Origin: Caballeronia sp. dw_276
Lineage (GTDB): Bacteria; Pseudomonadota; Gammaproteobacteria; Burkholderiales; Burkholderiaceae
Assembly (NCBI RefSeq): GCF_018449635.1
Contig: NZ_JAAVUV010000007.1
Coordinates: forward strand, 62,001 to 126,000
Direction of reading: 5' to 3'
DNA: 64,000 nt
The notes below the pieces were generated by a model that was given only the letters and a program-made list of their open reading frames with translations, was not told the DNA's origin and did not search any database. Positions 1-8,613 of the stretch are shown in pieces; position 1 is the stretch's first letter, and every line of letters begins with the position of its first letter. The translations under genes and the position numbers were made by a program.

Positions 1-573
1 CAGGATCGCGATGAACACCGCGCCGAAGACCGTCCCCGTCAAGTATTCGGCGAGCACGCCGCGCCCTTCCGGCGAATCCATGCCGTACTTTTCGCCGATG
101 ATCGCAAGGCTCGGTTCACGACCCACTGAAAACGTCGCGCCGATCGCCTCACGCTTGATACCGAGCAGCAACGCCAGCGGCAAACCGAGCAGGATGGTCC
201 CGACGAAATGCCCAAGTTCCTGGAACGCCAGCGCCCAGCCGGACGCCGCGAGCTTAGGCAATGCACCGCCGACCAGCAAGCCCAGCTTGGCGACAAACAA
301 CAAAAGCGCCGGTTGAAGAATGGCGGCCGCGAGGAATTGCGTCTTGACGTCGAGCCGCGCAACGCCGCTCCACCGGCCGCTTGCCAAACCTAAGGCCGCG
401 CCGAGAAGAAGTGCCCAGATCATGGGGAGCAACACGACTTTCCCCGGCCCGACCTTGAACGTGAACGAGCCGATGAATTCGGCAATGAGCAGAATGACTG
501 CTGCATAAAAGAAGAGCTTTGCGCTCCTCAAGCCATCACTGCCCCGTTGTTGCGCGGCCAACGTACTTGCCAT
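1..573 (-). CDS. Membrane protein, probable DUF3100 family (C-terminus beyond window)
   Basis: The frame is open from an ATG at 573 to the left edge, giving the first 191 residues. A GGGAG ribosome binding site sits 6 nt upstream. The protein has about five hydrophobic segments (roughly 20-37, 47-64, 82-103, 119-138 and 178-190) separated by short loops, and a conserved-looking loop near 151-164 (GREPSLAIIGEKYG). This pattern resembles DUF3100 permease-like proteins, which I recall as unassigned membrane proteins; that assignment is from memory of the family. It lies 75 bp downstream of the aldehyde dehydrogenase on the same strand, so it could be the transporter or last gene of the reductase-dehydrogenase operon. 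Function is unknown. Confidence 0.6.
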   Translation of the reverse strand, partial: MASTLAAQQRGSDGLRSAKLFFYAAVILLIAEFIGSFTFKVGPGKVVLLPMIWALLLGAALGLASGRWSGVARLDVKTQFLAAAILQPALLLFVAKLGLLVGGALPKLAASGWALAFQELGHFVGTILLGLPLALLLGIKREAIGATFSVGREPSLAIIGEKYGMDSPEGRGVLAEYLTGTVFGAVFIAIL

Positions 574-648
574 TTGTTGCTCCCTTGTAGGTCCTCGTGT
601 CCTCTCGTATTTGTCATCGACGAAAGGACACGGTGTTTTATAAAAGCT

Positions 649-2160
649 TTATAGATAACCGAACGCCGTTGCCGGTTCTTTAGCCGTTTCAACCCAGACG
701 CTCTTGGTCTGCGTGTATTCATACAACGCTTCAACCCCGCTTGAGCGTCCGTATCCACTCATACCATAGCCACCGAATGGAGACGCGACATTAATGGTTT
801 TATAGCCATTAATCCAGAAGGTCCCGGCATTGACCTGACCTGCCACGCGATGAGCACGGCCCACATCGTTCGTCCAGACAGCGCCAGCCAGGCCAAACTC
901 GGTATCGTTCGCGATTGCGAGCGCTTCTTCTTCGGTATCGAACGGAATTGCGGCGACCACCGGCCCGAAAATTTCAGTGCGCGCCACGTCCATCTCGTTC
1001 GTTACGTTCGACAGCACCGTCGGCGATACAAAGTACCCACCATCAGAGTGTTCCGCCGATCCCGCCGCGAGCGTGGCGCCCGCCTCGACGCCGCTTGCGA
1101 TCATCTTCATCACATGGTTGTACTGCGTGACGTTGTTGATGGGACCGACTTCGGTGGTGTCATCGAGTGGAAGACCCACCTTGATCTTGCGCGCGCCCGT
1201 CGCAATCATGCCGACGAACTCATCGTAGACCGAGCGTTGTACCAGAAGACGTGACCCCGCCACGCAACTCTGGCCTGCGCCGGCGAAGATCGCAGCTTGC
1301 GCGGTCAGCGCGGCATGCTTCAGGTTGGCATCGGCGAAGATGATGTTGGCCGACTTGCCGCCGAGTTCCAGCACGCACGGCAGCACGCGTTTGGCCGCGG
1401 CTTCGGCAATGCGCACGCCGGTCGCGGGAGAACCCACGAACACGACTTTCTTCACGGCCTTGTGGGCGATCGCAGCTTGCGCAACAGTCTGCCCGAGGCC
1501 CGCGAGGACGTTGATCAAACCCTTGGGCGCGCCGGCTTTTTCGGCCAGCATGGCAACCACGAGCGACGTAAAAGGCGTCATCTCCGATGGCTTCAACAAC
1601 ACCGCATTGCCCATGCAAATGGCGGGCGCCAATTGCCACCCGCACGTGAAGACCGGCGCGTTCCAGGGCGTGATCTGCAACACCGTTCCCGCCGGTTCGC
1701 GGCGCGTGTAGTTCAGATGTGATGTCGGAACGGGAATGACATCGCCATAGAATTTGTCGGCCCAGCCGCCGTAGTACTCGAACATCTCGGCGACCTTCGC
1801 GACTTCTCCACGGCAATCGCGAATGGGTTTGCCTGAGCCCATCGATTCCAGACGCGCGAGGCTTTCGGTATCGCGTCGCAACTCGCGCGCGATGTCGAAC
1901 ATCGTGCGGCCGCGCGCGGCGTGTGTCATCGCCCACCATTGTTTTTGCGCGCGCTGTGCAGCGTCCGCGGCGATATCGACGATAGCCGCGCCGCCATCTT
2001 TATACGAGAGGCTAGGCTTGCCGGTCGCGGCATCGTAGAGCTGGATTAGTTCGCCCGCGCCCTCTATGAGCTCGCCGCCAACATACGATCCAATAGTCTT
2101 CGCGCTCGGAAAGAAATGTGTGAAAGCTGCCAACAGGTTTTCGGCTGCGTTGTTTTCCAT
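649..2160 (-). CDS. NAD(P)-dependent aldehyde dehydrogenase
   Basis: A full-length 503-residue member of the ALDH superfamily, which oxidises an aldehyde to the carboxylate in the cytoplasm. Visible hallmarks are the oxyanion Asn167 (TPWN), the cofactor Lys190 (LKPSE), the general base Glu265 (LELGGKS) and the catalytic Cys299 (GQSCVAGSR), all correctly spaced. The start ATG has GGAG 8 nt upstream. It begins 21 bp after the stop of the HIBADH-type reductase, so the two are very likely cotranscribed, and a putative membrane protein follows. The overall sequence resembles betaine/4-hydroxybenzaldehyde-type ALDHs; the substrate cannot be read from sequence. A semialdehyde from sugar-acid breakdown is plausible given garD nearby. 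Confidence 0.9.
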   Translation of the reverse strand: MENNAAENLLAAFTHFFPSAKTIGSYVGGELIEGAGELIQLYDAATGKPSLSYKDGGAAIVDIAADAAQRAQKQWWAMTHAARGRTMFDIARELRRDTESLARLESMGSGKPIRDCRGEVAKVAEMFEYYGGWADKFYGDVIPVPTSHLNYTRREPAGTVLQITPWNAPVFTCGWQLAPAICMGNAVLLKPSEMTPFTSLVVAMLAEKAGAPKGLINVLAGLGQTVAQAAIAHKAVKKVVFVGSPATGVRIAEAAAKRVLPCVLELGGKSANIIFADANLKHAALTAQAAIFAGAGQSCVAGSRLLVQRSVYDEFVGMIATGARKIKVGLPLDDTTEVGPINNVTQYNHVMKMIASGVEAGATLAAGSAEHSDGGYFVSPTVLSNVTNEMDVARTEIFGPVVAAIPFDTEEEALAIANDTEFGLAGAVWTNDVGRAHRVAGQVNAGTFWINGYKTINVASPFGGYGMSGYGRSSGVEALYEYTQTKSVWVETAKEPATAFGYL

Positions 2161-2181
2161 TTTTGCTTCTCCAGAATCCGT

Positions 2182-3051
2182 TTATTTCTTGTCGATGAAT
2201 TGCACGATGCGATTGAAGTCCTCGCCATCGCCGATGGTCTTTGCACTCTCCGCCCACAGACGTCCCGCTTCTGCTGCGACAGGCGCGTCGATGTCCTGCG
2301 CGCGCAGCAGGTCCATTGCGAGACGCACGTCCTTGCGCATCAGTTTCATTGTGAAACCGGAATCGAACGTGTTGGTGAAGATCCACGTGGGGTAGTTCGT
2401 GAGCGTCGCGCTGTTGCGCCCGGAACCGCCGTTGAGCGCTTCGACCAGTTTCTCCGGGTCCACGCCCGCCGCCTTCGCCGCGCGCACGGCTTCGCTCGTT
2501 GCCAGCAGATGCACGCCCGTCAGCAAGTTGTTGATGATCTTCGTGACATGTCCCGCGCCGACCGGGCCGACATGGACGCGCTTTGCGCTCATCACGGCAA
2601 GGATCGGCTCGACCGCCGCGACGTCCTCTTCAGAGCCGCCGAGGACCATGGTCATGGTCGCAGTCGCCGCGCCTTTCGGGCCGCCGCTCACGGGGCCATC
2701 GACGAAACCGATCTTCAATTCCGCCAATGCGGCCGCGACCTTGCGTGTGCTGTTCGGCTCGGCCGTGGTGGTATCGACGACAATGAGCCCCGCCTTTCCA
2801 TGCGCGGCAACACCGCCGTCACCGAGCACGACTTCTTCCACGATCGCCGATGTCGGCAGCGACATGACCAGCACATCCGAATCGCGCGTGATGTCTGCAA
2901 TAGACGCGCGCGGCGAGACGCCTTGTACTTCGAGCGCCGCCGCGACGCCGGGCGCCGCGTCGAATCCGAGCACGGTATACCCGCCGCGCTTGAGCGAAAG
3001 CGCCATGCCCCGCCCCATGTTTCCCAGTCCGATAACGCCAACCGTCTGCAT
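2182..3051 (-). CDS. 3-hydroxyisobutyrate dehydrogenase-family reductase (GarR/HIBADH-like)
   Basis: A 289-residue beta-hydroxyacid dehydrogenase. It opens with the Rossmann motif GLGNMG (residues 8-13), has the substrate loop DGPVSGG (118-124) and the catalytic lysine Lys171 in the GAGHVTKIINN motif. Family members reduce tartronate semialdehyde, oxidise 3-hydroxyisobutyrate or act on related C3-C4 hydroxyacids. The start is placed at the ATG at 3051 because the Rossmann fold begins there and GGAG precedes it by 7 nt; a longer frame to 3204 adds only unrelated residues and would cover the divergent promoter region. The gene is transcribed away from a LysR regulator and leads a reductase-ALDH-membrane-protein operon. 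With garD nearby, a tartronate-semialdehyde-reductase-like role is possible but not shown. Confidence 0.85.
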   Translation of the reverse strand: MQTVGVIGLGNMGRGMALSLKRGGYTVLGFDAAPGVAAALEVQGVSPRASIADITRDSDVLVMSLPTSAIVEEVVLGDGGVAAHGKAGLIVVDTTTAEPNSTRKVAAALAELKIGFVDGPVSGGPKGAATATMTMVLGGSEEDVAAVEPILAVMSAKRVHVGPVGAGHVTKIINNLLTGVHLLATSEAVRAAKAAGVDPEKLVEALNGGSGRNSATLTNYPTWIFTNTFDSGFTMKLMRKDVRLAMDLLRAQDIDAPVAAEAGRLWAESAKTIGDGEDFNRIVQFIDKK

Positions 3052-3146
3052 AAATCCACTCCATTGCGAATACGCTGCCGGCCGGAGAGAAAGGGTCTGT
3101 CCGCCGCGAGCGCGTTTGGAATGCTTATCTTCGGCTCGCAAGACCC

Positions 3147-3192
3147 TATAATCCATCAACGCCAATATTGGAATCGTTCTGATTTTTAGAAC
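3147..3192. promoter_or_regulatory. Divergent control region with two palindromes
   Basis: The 173-bp gap between the reductase and the LysR gene contains a TATAAT hexamer (3147-3152), a perfect 10-bp palindrome CCAATATTGG (3162-3171) and an interrupted inverted repeat GTTCT-N7-AGAAC (3176-3192). Palindromes of this kind between a LysR gene and its divergent target are typical operator sites. The -35 element is not clear, so the promoter call is tentative. Confidence 0.4.
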
Positions 3193-3224
3193 ACTCGTTT
3201 GCACCCACGCCCGAGACCTTTGCC

Positions 3225-4136
3225 ATGGCCGACAACCTCACTGAAAGCCGAATCGTCTATTTTTTCGAGGCGGTCAGATGCGGAACGATCCGCGCCGCCG
3301 CCGACTGGCTGGATGTCGCGCCTTCGGCGGTGAGCCGGCAAATCGGTTTGCTCGAAACAGAACTGGATGCCACGCTGATCGAGCGGCATGCGCGAGGCGT
3401 GCGGCCAACTGAGGCCGGGCAATACCTGATCGAATACTTTCGTGAACAGCTCGCGCATAAGGACGACCTGATTTCGCGCCTGCAGGAATTGCGCGGATTG
3501 AAAACGGGGACCGTCAGCGTCGTGCTTGGCGAAGGGTTTGTATCTGACGTTCTGGCCGGACCCATGCAGCATTTCTGCAAGCTTTATCCAGGCATCAAGA
3601 TCAACCTGGATCTGGGCAGCACAAACGATGTCATGCGCCGGATCTCGGAAGACGAAGGCGAGATCGGGCTGGTGTATAACCCGCCGGGCGAAGCAAAGAT
3701 CGTGTCGCGTGCAATCAAACAACAGCCGATGATGGCCATCGTCAATCCGGAATTCATTCGTACCAGCAAGCAGAAAACCATGAGCGTGAAAGAGCTGTCC
3801 GGTTATCCGCTCGCGGCTACACATGCGACCTACGGCACGCGCCAGATGCTTCAGGCGGTCGAGTTTGCGGAGAAGGTCAGGCTCGATCCCGTGGTCACCA
3901 CCAACTCGATCAACATCCTCAAGCAGTTCGCAAAATCGGGCCTGGGCCTTGCGGTCCTGCCCGCGTTTGCCGTGACGACCGAGCTCGCGGCGGGTGAACT
4001 CCTTGCCATTGAAATCGATCATCCGATACTGAAGAAAGCCGAGGCGCATCTCGTCACGCGTGCGGGAAGAAAGTTGTCGGTGGCATCGAACAAGATGCTG
4101 CAGTTGATGTCCTCGCAAATGAGAGCGTTTCGTTGA
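3225..4136 (+). CDS. LysR-family transcriptional regulator
   Basis: A 303-residue regulator with the usual N-terminal winged helix-turn-helix (about residues 9-66, including AAADWLDVAPSAVSRQI) and a C-terminal periplasmic-binding-like effector domain (about 95-295). It is divergent from the reductase-ALDH operon and upstream of the sugar-binding protein gene at 4232, so it most likely controls one or both. Length is normal for the family. The effector is unknown; a sugar acid or its catabolite is a reasonable guess because galactarate dehydratase lies in the same locus. Confidence 0.92.
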   Translation: MADNLTESRIVYFFEAVRCGTIRAAADWLDVAPSAVSRQIGLLETELDATLIERHARGVRPTEAGQYLIEYFREQLAHKDDLISRLQELRGLKTGTVSVVLGEGFVSDVLAGPMQHFCKLYPGIKINLDLGSTNDVMRRISEDEGEIGLVYNPPGEAKIVSRAIKQQPMMAIVNPEFIRTSKQKTMSVKELSGYPLAATHATYGTRQMLQAVEFAEKVRLDPVVTTNSINILKQFAKSGLGLAVLPAFAVTTELAAGELLAIEIDHPILKKAEAHLVTRAGRKLSVASNKMLQLMSSQMRAFR

Positions 4137-4231
4137 ACGCGAGCCGCGGTTAGTGAAGACTCTAAAATGGGTATCCAGGACGCACGGTCTGGTTCTTATG
4201 TCCTTCATTAACTCAGCGATAACGATTCAAC

Positions 4232-5278
4232 ATGGTCACCAAGCACGACACTACAAAGACCAACGCAACGCTTCCAGGATGCAGCGCGCTGGCCGGGTTA
4301 TTTATGGCGGCGCTGCTGCTCTTGCAAGCGAGCGGCGCGCTCGCCGCGCCGTCCGCGGACGCCATCCAACATTCCAACACCACGCCGACGCTCAAGGGCA
4401 AGCGGATCGGCATCAGCGTGGCCGGTACGGAACACTACTGGGATCTGAAGGCGTATCAAGGACAAATCGATGAAGTCAAACGGCTCGGCGGCACGCCCAT
4501 TCCCATGGACGCAGGCCGCGAAGACAGCAAGCAGATCGCGCAGTTGCAGGCACTGATCGAGCAGAAGCCCGACGCGATCATCGAACAGCTTGGGTCGGTT
4601 GCGCTTCTCGAACCGTATCTCAAGAAAATCCGTGAGGCGGGCATCCCGCTTTTCACCGTCGATACCGCGAGCCCGTCGAGCATCAACGTGACGACATCGG
4701 ATAATTTTTATATTGGCGAGCAACTGGCGCTCAAGCTCGTCAACGATCTTCGCGGTGAAGGAAAGATCCTCGTGTTCAACGGCTTCTATAACACGCCCGT
4801 CGATGCGATCCGCTACGAGATGCTGCGCGCCGTACTCAAGTGGTATCCGAAGATCACGATCATCGAGCCCGAGTTACGCGAAGTCATCCCGAACACTGTG
4901 GAAAACGCACGCGAGCAGATCGCGCGGCTGCTCGACAAGTATCCGAAGGGCACCGTGCAAGCGATCTGGGCTGCATGGGACGGACCGCAAGTGGGCGCCA
5001 CCCAGGCGGTGGATGCAGCGCAACGCGTCGAGATCCGGACTTATGGGGTGGATGGAAGTCCCGAGGCGGTCGTGCTTGTGAAGGACCCGCAATCGAGCGC
5101 GGCGGCCGTGGTCGCGCAACAGCCTTATCTGATTGGCAAGACGGCAGTTGATAACGTCGCGCGTTATCTCGCGGGGGATCGCACGATCCCGCCCGCGACC
5201 TACGTGCCTTCAATTCTTGTGAGCAAGGAAAACGCGGCGCAAGCGCAGAAGATGCTTGGGCAGGACAAGGCGAAGTGA
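4232..5278 (+). CDS. Periplasmic sugar-binding protein (ribose-type, Peripla_BP_4)
   Basis: A 348-residue secreted protein. A long n-region is followed by a hydrophobic stretch and an ALA cleavage site near residue 38. The mature part has the two-lobe type I binding-protein pattern of ribose/xylose ABC uptake, with GKRIGISVAGTEHYW at the first strand, DAIIEQLGS and the hinge-side TYGVDGSPEAV motif. Such proteins normally deliver a sugar to an RbsA/RbsC-type pair, but no matching ATPase or permease is encoded on either side. It is therefore an orphan binding protein in this window, downstream of the LysR gene and convergent with garD. The ligand is not determinable; an aldaric or uronic acid would fit the context. 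Confidence 0.85.
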   Translation: MVTKHDTTKTNATLPGCSALAGLFMAALLLLQASGALAAPSADAIQHSNTTPTLKGKRIGISVAGTEHYWDLKAYQGQIDEVKRLGGTPIPMDAGREDSKQIAQLQALIEQKPDAIIEQLGSVALLEPYLKKIREAGIPLFTVDTASPSSINVTTSDNFYIGEQLALKLVNDLRGEGKILVFNGFYNTPVDAIRYEMLRAVLKWYPKITIIEPELREVIPNTVENAREQIARLLDKYPKGTVQAIWAAWDGPQVGATQAVDAAQRVEIRTYGVDGSPEAVVLVKDPQSSAAAVVAQQPYLIGKTAVDNVARYLAGDRTIPPATYVPSILVSKENAAQAQKMLGQDKAK

Positions 5279-5328
5279 AAAGAGAAACGCGGGGCGCGTG
5301 CGTTTCACATCCAAGTAAGCGTCCCGCA

Positions 5329-6879
5329 TCAAGTCACTGGCGCCGGATTGAACAGCGTCAATGCGTTATGCAGCTTGAGCTTCTCCGCGCACGTCTCTTT
5401 CCGGCCGCTCGCAACATCGAGCATCAGCCGGAACAATTCCCAGCCGACGTCTTCGATCGTCGCGTCACCGGTTGCGATCCGCCCGGCATCGATGTCCATC
5501 AGGTCATGCCAGCGGCGCGCGAGATCCGAGCGTGTCGCCATCTTGATGACGGGTACTTCTGCAAGGCTGTAAGGCGTGCCGCGTCCGGTGGTGAACACAT
5601 GCAGGTTGATACCGGCCGCCACCTGCAATGTGCCGCAGATGAAATCACTGGCCGGCGTTGCAGCAAAGATCAAGCCTTTCTGTTTCACTTTCTCGCCCGG
5701 CGAGAGCACGCCGGAGATCGCCGAATTGCCGGACTTGATGATCGATCCCATCGCCTTTTCGACGATATTCGATAACCCGCCCTTCTTGTTTCCGGGCGTC
5801 GTGTTCGCGCTGCGATCTGCACCGCCTCGTTTCAGGTAACTGTCGTACCACTGCATCTCGCGGATGATCGCGTTTGCGACGTCCGCGTTCGCAGCACGGC
5901 TCGTCAATTGATCGACGCCATCGCGAACTTCCGTGACTTCCGAGAACATCACCGTTGCGCCCGCGCGGACCAGCAAGTCCGTGGCAAAACCGACGGCCGG
6001 ATTGGCGGTGAGTCCGGAAAACGCATCGCTGCCGCCGCACTGCACGCCGATCACCAGGTCCGACGCCGGGCATGTTTCGCGCCGCCGCTGATTCAGGCGT
6101 TCGAGATGCCGCGTGGCCGTGCGCATGATGGAATCGATCATCGACTGGAAGCCGACGTGCGCGTTGTCCTGCAGCACGACGACGTCGCCGTTGGCATCGT
6201 CTTGCGTTGCGATCGGGATCGTGCCGGCGGGCATCAGGCGCTCGGGTTGGAGCTTCTCGCAACCGAGGCTCACCATCATCACTTCGCCGCCGAAGTTGGG
6301 GTTCAGGCTGATGTTTCGCACGGTGCGAATGGGGACCATGGCATCGGTTGCATCGATAGCCACGCCGCAACCATACGTGTGTTCGAGCCCGACGACATCA
6401 TCCACGTTCGGATATCGCGGCAACAATTCCGCCTTGATGCGCGCGACCGCATGCTCGACCACGCCCGATACACATTGCACGGTCGTCGTGATCGCGAGAA
6501 TGTTGCGCGAGCCGACGGTGCCATCGGCATTGCGATATCCCTCGAACGTGAAGCCTTCGAGCGGCGGCATGTCGGGCGCTACGCGCGTGGCGATAGGCAA
6601 GTCTTCCAGACCCGGCGGCTCGGGCATGCGGATCACGTGTTCGTTGATCCAGCTGCCCTTGGGCAAGTCCTTGAGCGCATAACCGATGATCACGTCGTAA
6701 CGCACGACGGGGGCGTTTTCGGCCAGGTCCGTGAGCGCTACCTTGTGGCCTTGGGGGATGCGTTCGCGCAATGTGAGGCCATCAGGGAAGACTGCGCCTT
6801 CGGGCAGGCCACCGTCGTTGACGACAATCGCGACATTGTCGTTGGGATGGACACGTATGTAATGGGGGGACTGTTCCAT
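5329..6879 (-). CDS. garD: Galactarate dehydratase (UxaA/GarD family)
   Basis: A 516-residue protein closely resembling the E. coli enzyme (about 523 residues) along its whole length. It dehydrates galactarate to 5-dehydro-4-deoxy-D-glucarate in the cytoplasm. Recognisable stretches include the N-terminal SAF-like part ([20 protein letters not shown]), the [18 protein letters not shown] and [10 protein letters not shown] segments, [24 protein letters not shown], the GNKKGGLSN segment and the C-terminal NPAPVT ending. The start at 6879 matches the family; the frame stays open to 7080 but that extension is low-complexity Pro/Thr sequence overlapping the repeat. The usual partners (kdgD aldolase, ketoglutarate-semialdehyde dehydrogenase) are not adjacent. 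The intergenic repeat begins within 60 bp upstream and may affect expression. Confidence 0.92.
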   Translation of the reverse strand: MEQSPHYIRVHPNDNVAIVVNDGGLPEGAVFPDGLTLRERIPQGHKVALTDLAENAPVVRYDVIIGYALKDLPKGSWINEHVIRMPEPPGLEDLPIATRVAPDMPPLEGFTFEGYRNADGTVGSRNILAITTTVQCVSGVVEHAVARIKAELLPRYPNVDDVVGLEHTYGCGVAIDATDAMVPIRTVRNISLNPNFGGEVMMVSLGCEKLQPERLMPAGTIPIATQDDANGDVVVLQDNAHVGFQSMIDSIMRTATRHLERLNQRRRETCPASDLVIGVQCGGSDAFSGLTANPAVGFATDLLVRAGATVMFSEVTEVRDGVDQLTSRAANADVANAIIREMQWYDSYLKRGGADRSANTTPGNKKGGLSNIVEKAMGSIIKSGNSAISGVLSPGEKVKQKGLIFAATPASDFICGTLQVAAGINLHVFTTGRGTPYSLAEVPVIKMATRSDLARRWHDLMDIDAGRIATGDATIEDVGWELFRLMLDVASGRKETCAEKLKLHNALTLFNPAPVT

Positions 6880-6938
6880 TTTCGATGGTTCCGGTGTTGG
6901 CGGTCGGGGGTGTTCAGGGCTTCGCGTGGTTTGGTCGT

Positions 6939-6959
6939 GGGGCGGGGTTGGGGTTGGGG
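6939..6959 (+). other. G-quadruplex-type motif upstream of garD
   Basis: Four GGGG tracts separated by 1, 2 and 2 nt (6939-6942, 6944-6947, 6950-6953, 6956-6959) occur on the plus strand 60 bp before the garD start, so the G-rich strand is the garD template strand. A matching C-rich run (about 7661-7684) occurs at the far end of the inverted repeat, so the motif belongs to the repeat's outer flank. Folding is inferred from the pattern only. Confidence 0.5.
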
Positions 6960-7240
6960 CTGGGTTGCTGCTTTTTGGGTCTTCGCGCGTTCTGTCTTGA
7001 CTGTTCTCTTTAGCACTATTAGCCACTGTCCGTGGCGGGACTTCATTTCTTTGTCCAACGGCGACAAAGAAACGAAGCAAAGAAAACGCCTTTCAACCGC
7101 TAATTCTTAAGTGTCCAAAGCGTGCAGTGACAACTCTTTGGTACCCCAAAAGCACGCTCAGCGTATAACAACGAACAGTTGAAACCCTCCCCCTCCGTCA
7201 AAGGCAACCCACACGCTTCGCCACCAGTGTGAGAATCCGT
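6945..7240 (+). repeat. Intergenic structured repeat, copy 1 (left arm)
   Basis: This stretch of about 295 bp recurs, nearly identical and inverted, at 7370-7680 and more diverged at 33210-33510. Blocks conserved in all three copies include the start GTTGCTGCTT, GCCACTGTSCGTGGCGG, a 10-bp perfect hairpin (7046-7072, stem TTTCTTTGTC, loop CAACGGC), AACGAAGCAAAGAAAACGCC, GGTACCCCAAAAGCACGCT, GAAACCCTCCCCCTCCG and ACCCACACGCTTCGCCACCA. Short frames across it are not conserved as protein. With copy 2 it can form a cruciform with a loop of about 130 bp. It fills the garD upstream region. Confidence 0.85.
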
Positions 7241-7369
7241 TAACCAGGCCTCCGCGCTGCGCGCGCTGGCGCCCAAACCGAAGGGGCGGCCGTGCCGGTG
7301 ACGAGGCCTTGAGTTCAAGATGCTTTGGACTGTTGGGCTATTCCGTTGTTATGCGTAGGCCAGGTTTCC

Positions 7370-7680
7370 GTGTTAACGGATTCCCACACTGGTGGCGAAG
7401 CGTGTGGGTATCCATGTTCGGAGGGGGAGGGTTTCAAGTGTTCGTTGTTATGCGCCGAGCGTGCTTTTGGGGTACCAAACAGTTGTCACTGCACGCTTTG
7501 GACACTTAAGAATTAGCGGTTGAGAGGCGTTTTCTTTGCTTCGTTTCTTTGTCGCCGTTGGACAAAGAAATGAAGTCCCGCCACGGACAGTGGCTAACAG
7601 TGCTAAAGAAAACATCTAACACCGAACGCGCGAAGACCTAAGCAGCAGCAACCCAACACCAACCCCAACCCCGACCGCCC
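7370..7680 (-). repeat. Intergenic structured repeat, copy 2 (inverted right arm)
   Basis: On the minus strand this matches copy 1 almost base for base, including the hairpin at 7544-7570, the GGTACCCCAAAAGCACGCT block and the CCCACAC...GTGTGGG hairpin (about 7382-7410). Its outer end carries the C-rich complement of the G-tract region and abuts the stop codon (7684) of the ABC permease gene. The central unpaired 7241-7369 stretch shows nothing recognisable. Confidence 0.85.
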
Positions 7681-7683
7681 CCC

Positions 7684-8613
7684 CTACCTCTGCTCCTTAA
7701 CCCTCGACACCAACTGCGTCGGACTAACAAACTGCAGCGCAATCAACACCCACACCAGTGTAATCGCCATATAAATCATCGCCATTGCATCAATCGATTG
7801 CGGCGCTCGCACCCCGGTCGAAAAGACCGCATAGTACAGCGCAACCACGAGCGTCTGCGTAGTCGGCCCCGCGGTAAAAAACGTCAGCTCGAACATCCCA
7901 ATAGTGCGCACCAGCACAAGCAATCCCGCAGCAAGCATTCCGGGCATCAACAACGGCAGCAACACGTATCGAAAGTACTTCGCCGTGTTCGCCCCAAAGA
8001 TCCGCGCCGCCGCTTCAAGATTCGGATCGATCTGCTCGATAAACGGCGTCATCACAAGAATGACAAACGGCAAAGCCGGCACAAGGTTCGCCAGAATCAC
8101 GCCGCTCAGCGTTCCTGCAAGTCCAACCTTGTACATGACGGTTGCCATCGGAATCCCATAAGTGACGGGAGGAACCATCAACGGCAACAGGAATACGAGC
8201 ATCGCAAAACGCTTGCCGCGAAATTGCACGCGGGCCAATGCATAGGCCGCGGGCACGCCGAGCGCTATGGATAACAGCACCACCGCGCCCACGACTTCCA
8301 TGGTCACCCACAGCACGCTCGCCAACTGGAAGTCGCCCCATGCCTGCGCGTACCAGTGCAGCGTGAATCCGGCCGGCAGCAACGTGCCGAACCAGCGCGT
8401 CGCCACCGAGTTCACCGCAACGGTCGCGATCAACAGCAACACGTTGAAGAGGAAGAACGCCATTGCGCCCCAGACAAACATCTTCCAGATGCGGTCGCCG
8501 AGGCTGACATGTGGTTTCATCGGCTTGGCAGGTTGAGCACCGTCGTTGCGGCTATCGGGTGCGGAAGCATGGGAGGAAGCGGGCCACACAGATGCATGAT
8601 TATCGGTTGCCAT
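7684..8613 (-). CDS. ABC transporter permease (PotC/PhnV-like)
   Basis: A 309-residue inner-membrane protein of the binding-protein-dependent permease family. A hydrophilic N-terminus of about 45 residues precedes six predicted membrane helices. The cytoplasmic EAA-type loop that contacts the ATPase is visible near residues 200-225 (EAAARIFGANTAKYFRYV). Its ATG overlaps the stop of the upstream permease gene (TGATG), so translation is coupled. It is the last gene of the four-gene importer operon 11848-7684. Substrate unknown; the family imports polyamines, 2-aminoethylphosphonate, iron or similar small ligands. Confidence 0.9.
   Translation of the reverse strand: MATDNHASVWPASSHASAPDSRNDGAQPAKPMKPHVSLGDRIWKMFVWGAMAFFLFNVLLLIATVAVNSVATRWFGTLLPAGFTLHWYAQAWGDFQLASVLWVTMEVVGAVVLLSIALGVPAAYALARVQFRGKRFAMLVFLLPLMVPPVTYGIPMATVMYKVGLAGTLSGVILANLVPALPFVILVMTPFIEQIDPNLEAAARIFGANTAKYFRYVLLPLLMPGMLAAGLLVLVRTIGMFELTFFTAGPTTQTLVVALYYAVFSTGVRAPQSIDAMAMIYMAITLVWVLIALQFVSPTQLVSRVKEQR

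Noticed and set aside
2116..3189. 357-codon plus frame opposite the reductase gene
   Set aside because: Cys/Arg/His-rich shadow of the conserved reductase; no domain.
7100..7516. Short open frames inside repeat copies 1 and 2 (72, 66 and 63 codons)
   Set aside because: They share peptides only because the DNA is repeated; frames shift between copies, lack ribosome binding sites and vary at the ends, while hairpin pairing is what is conserved.
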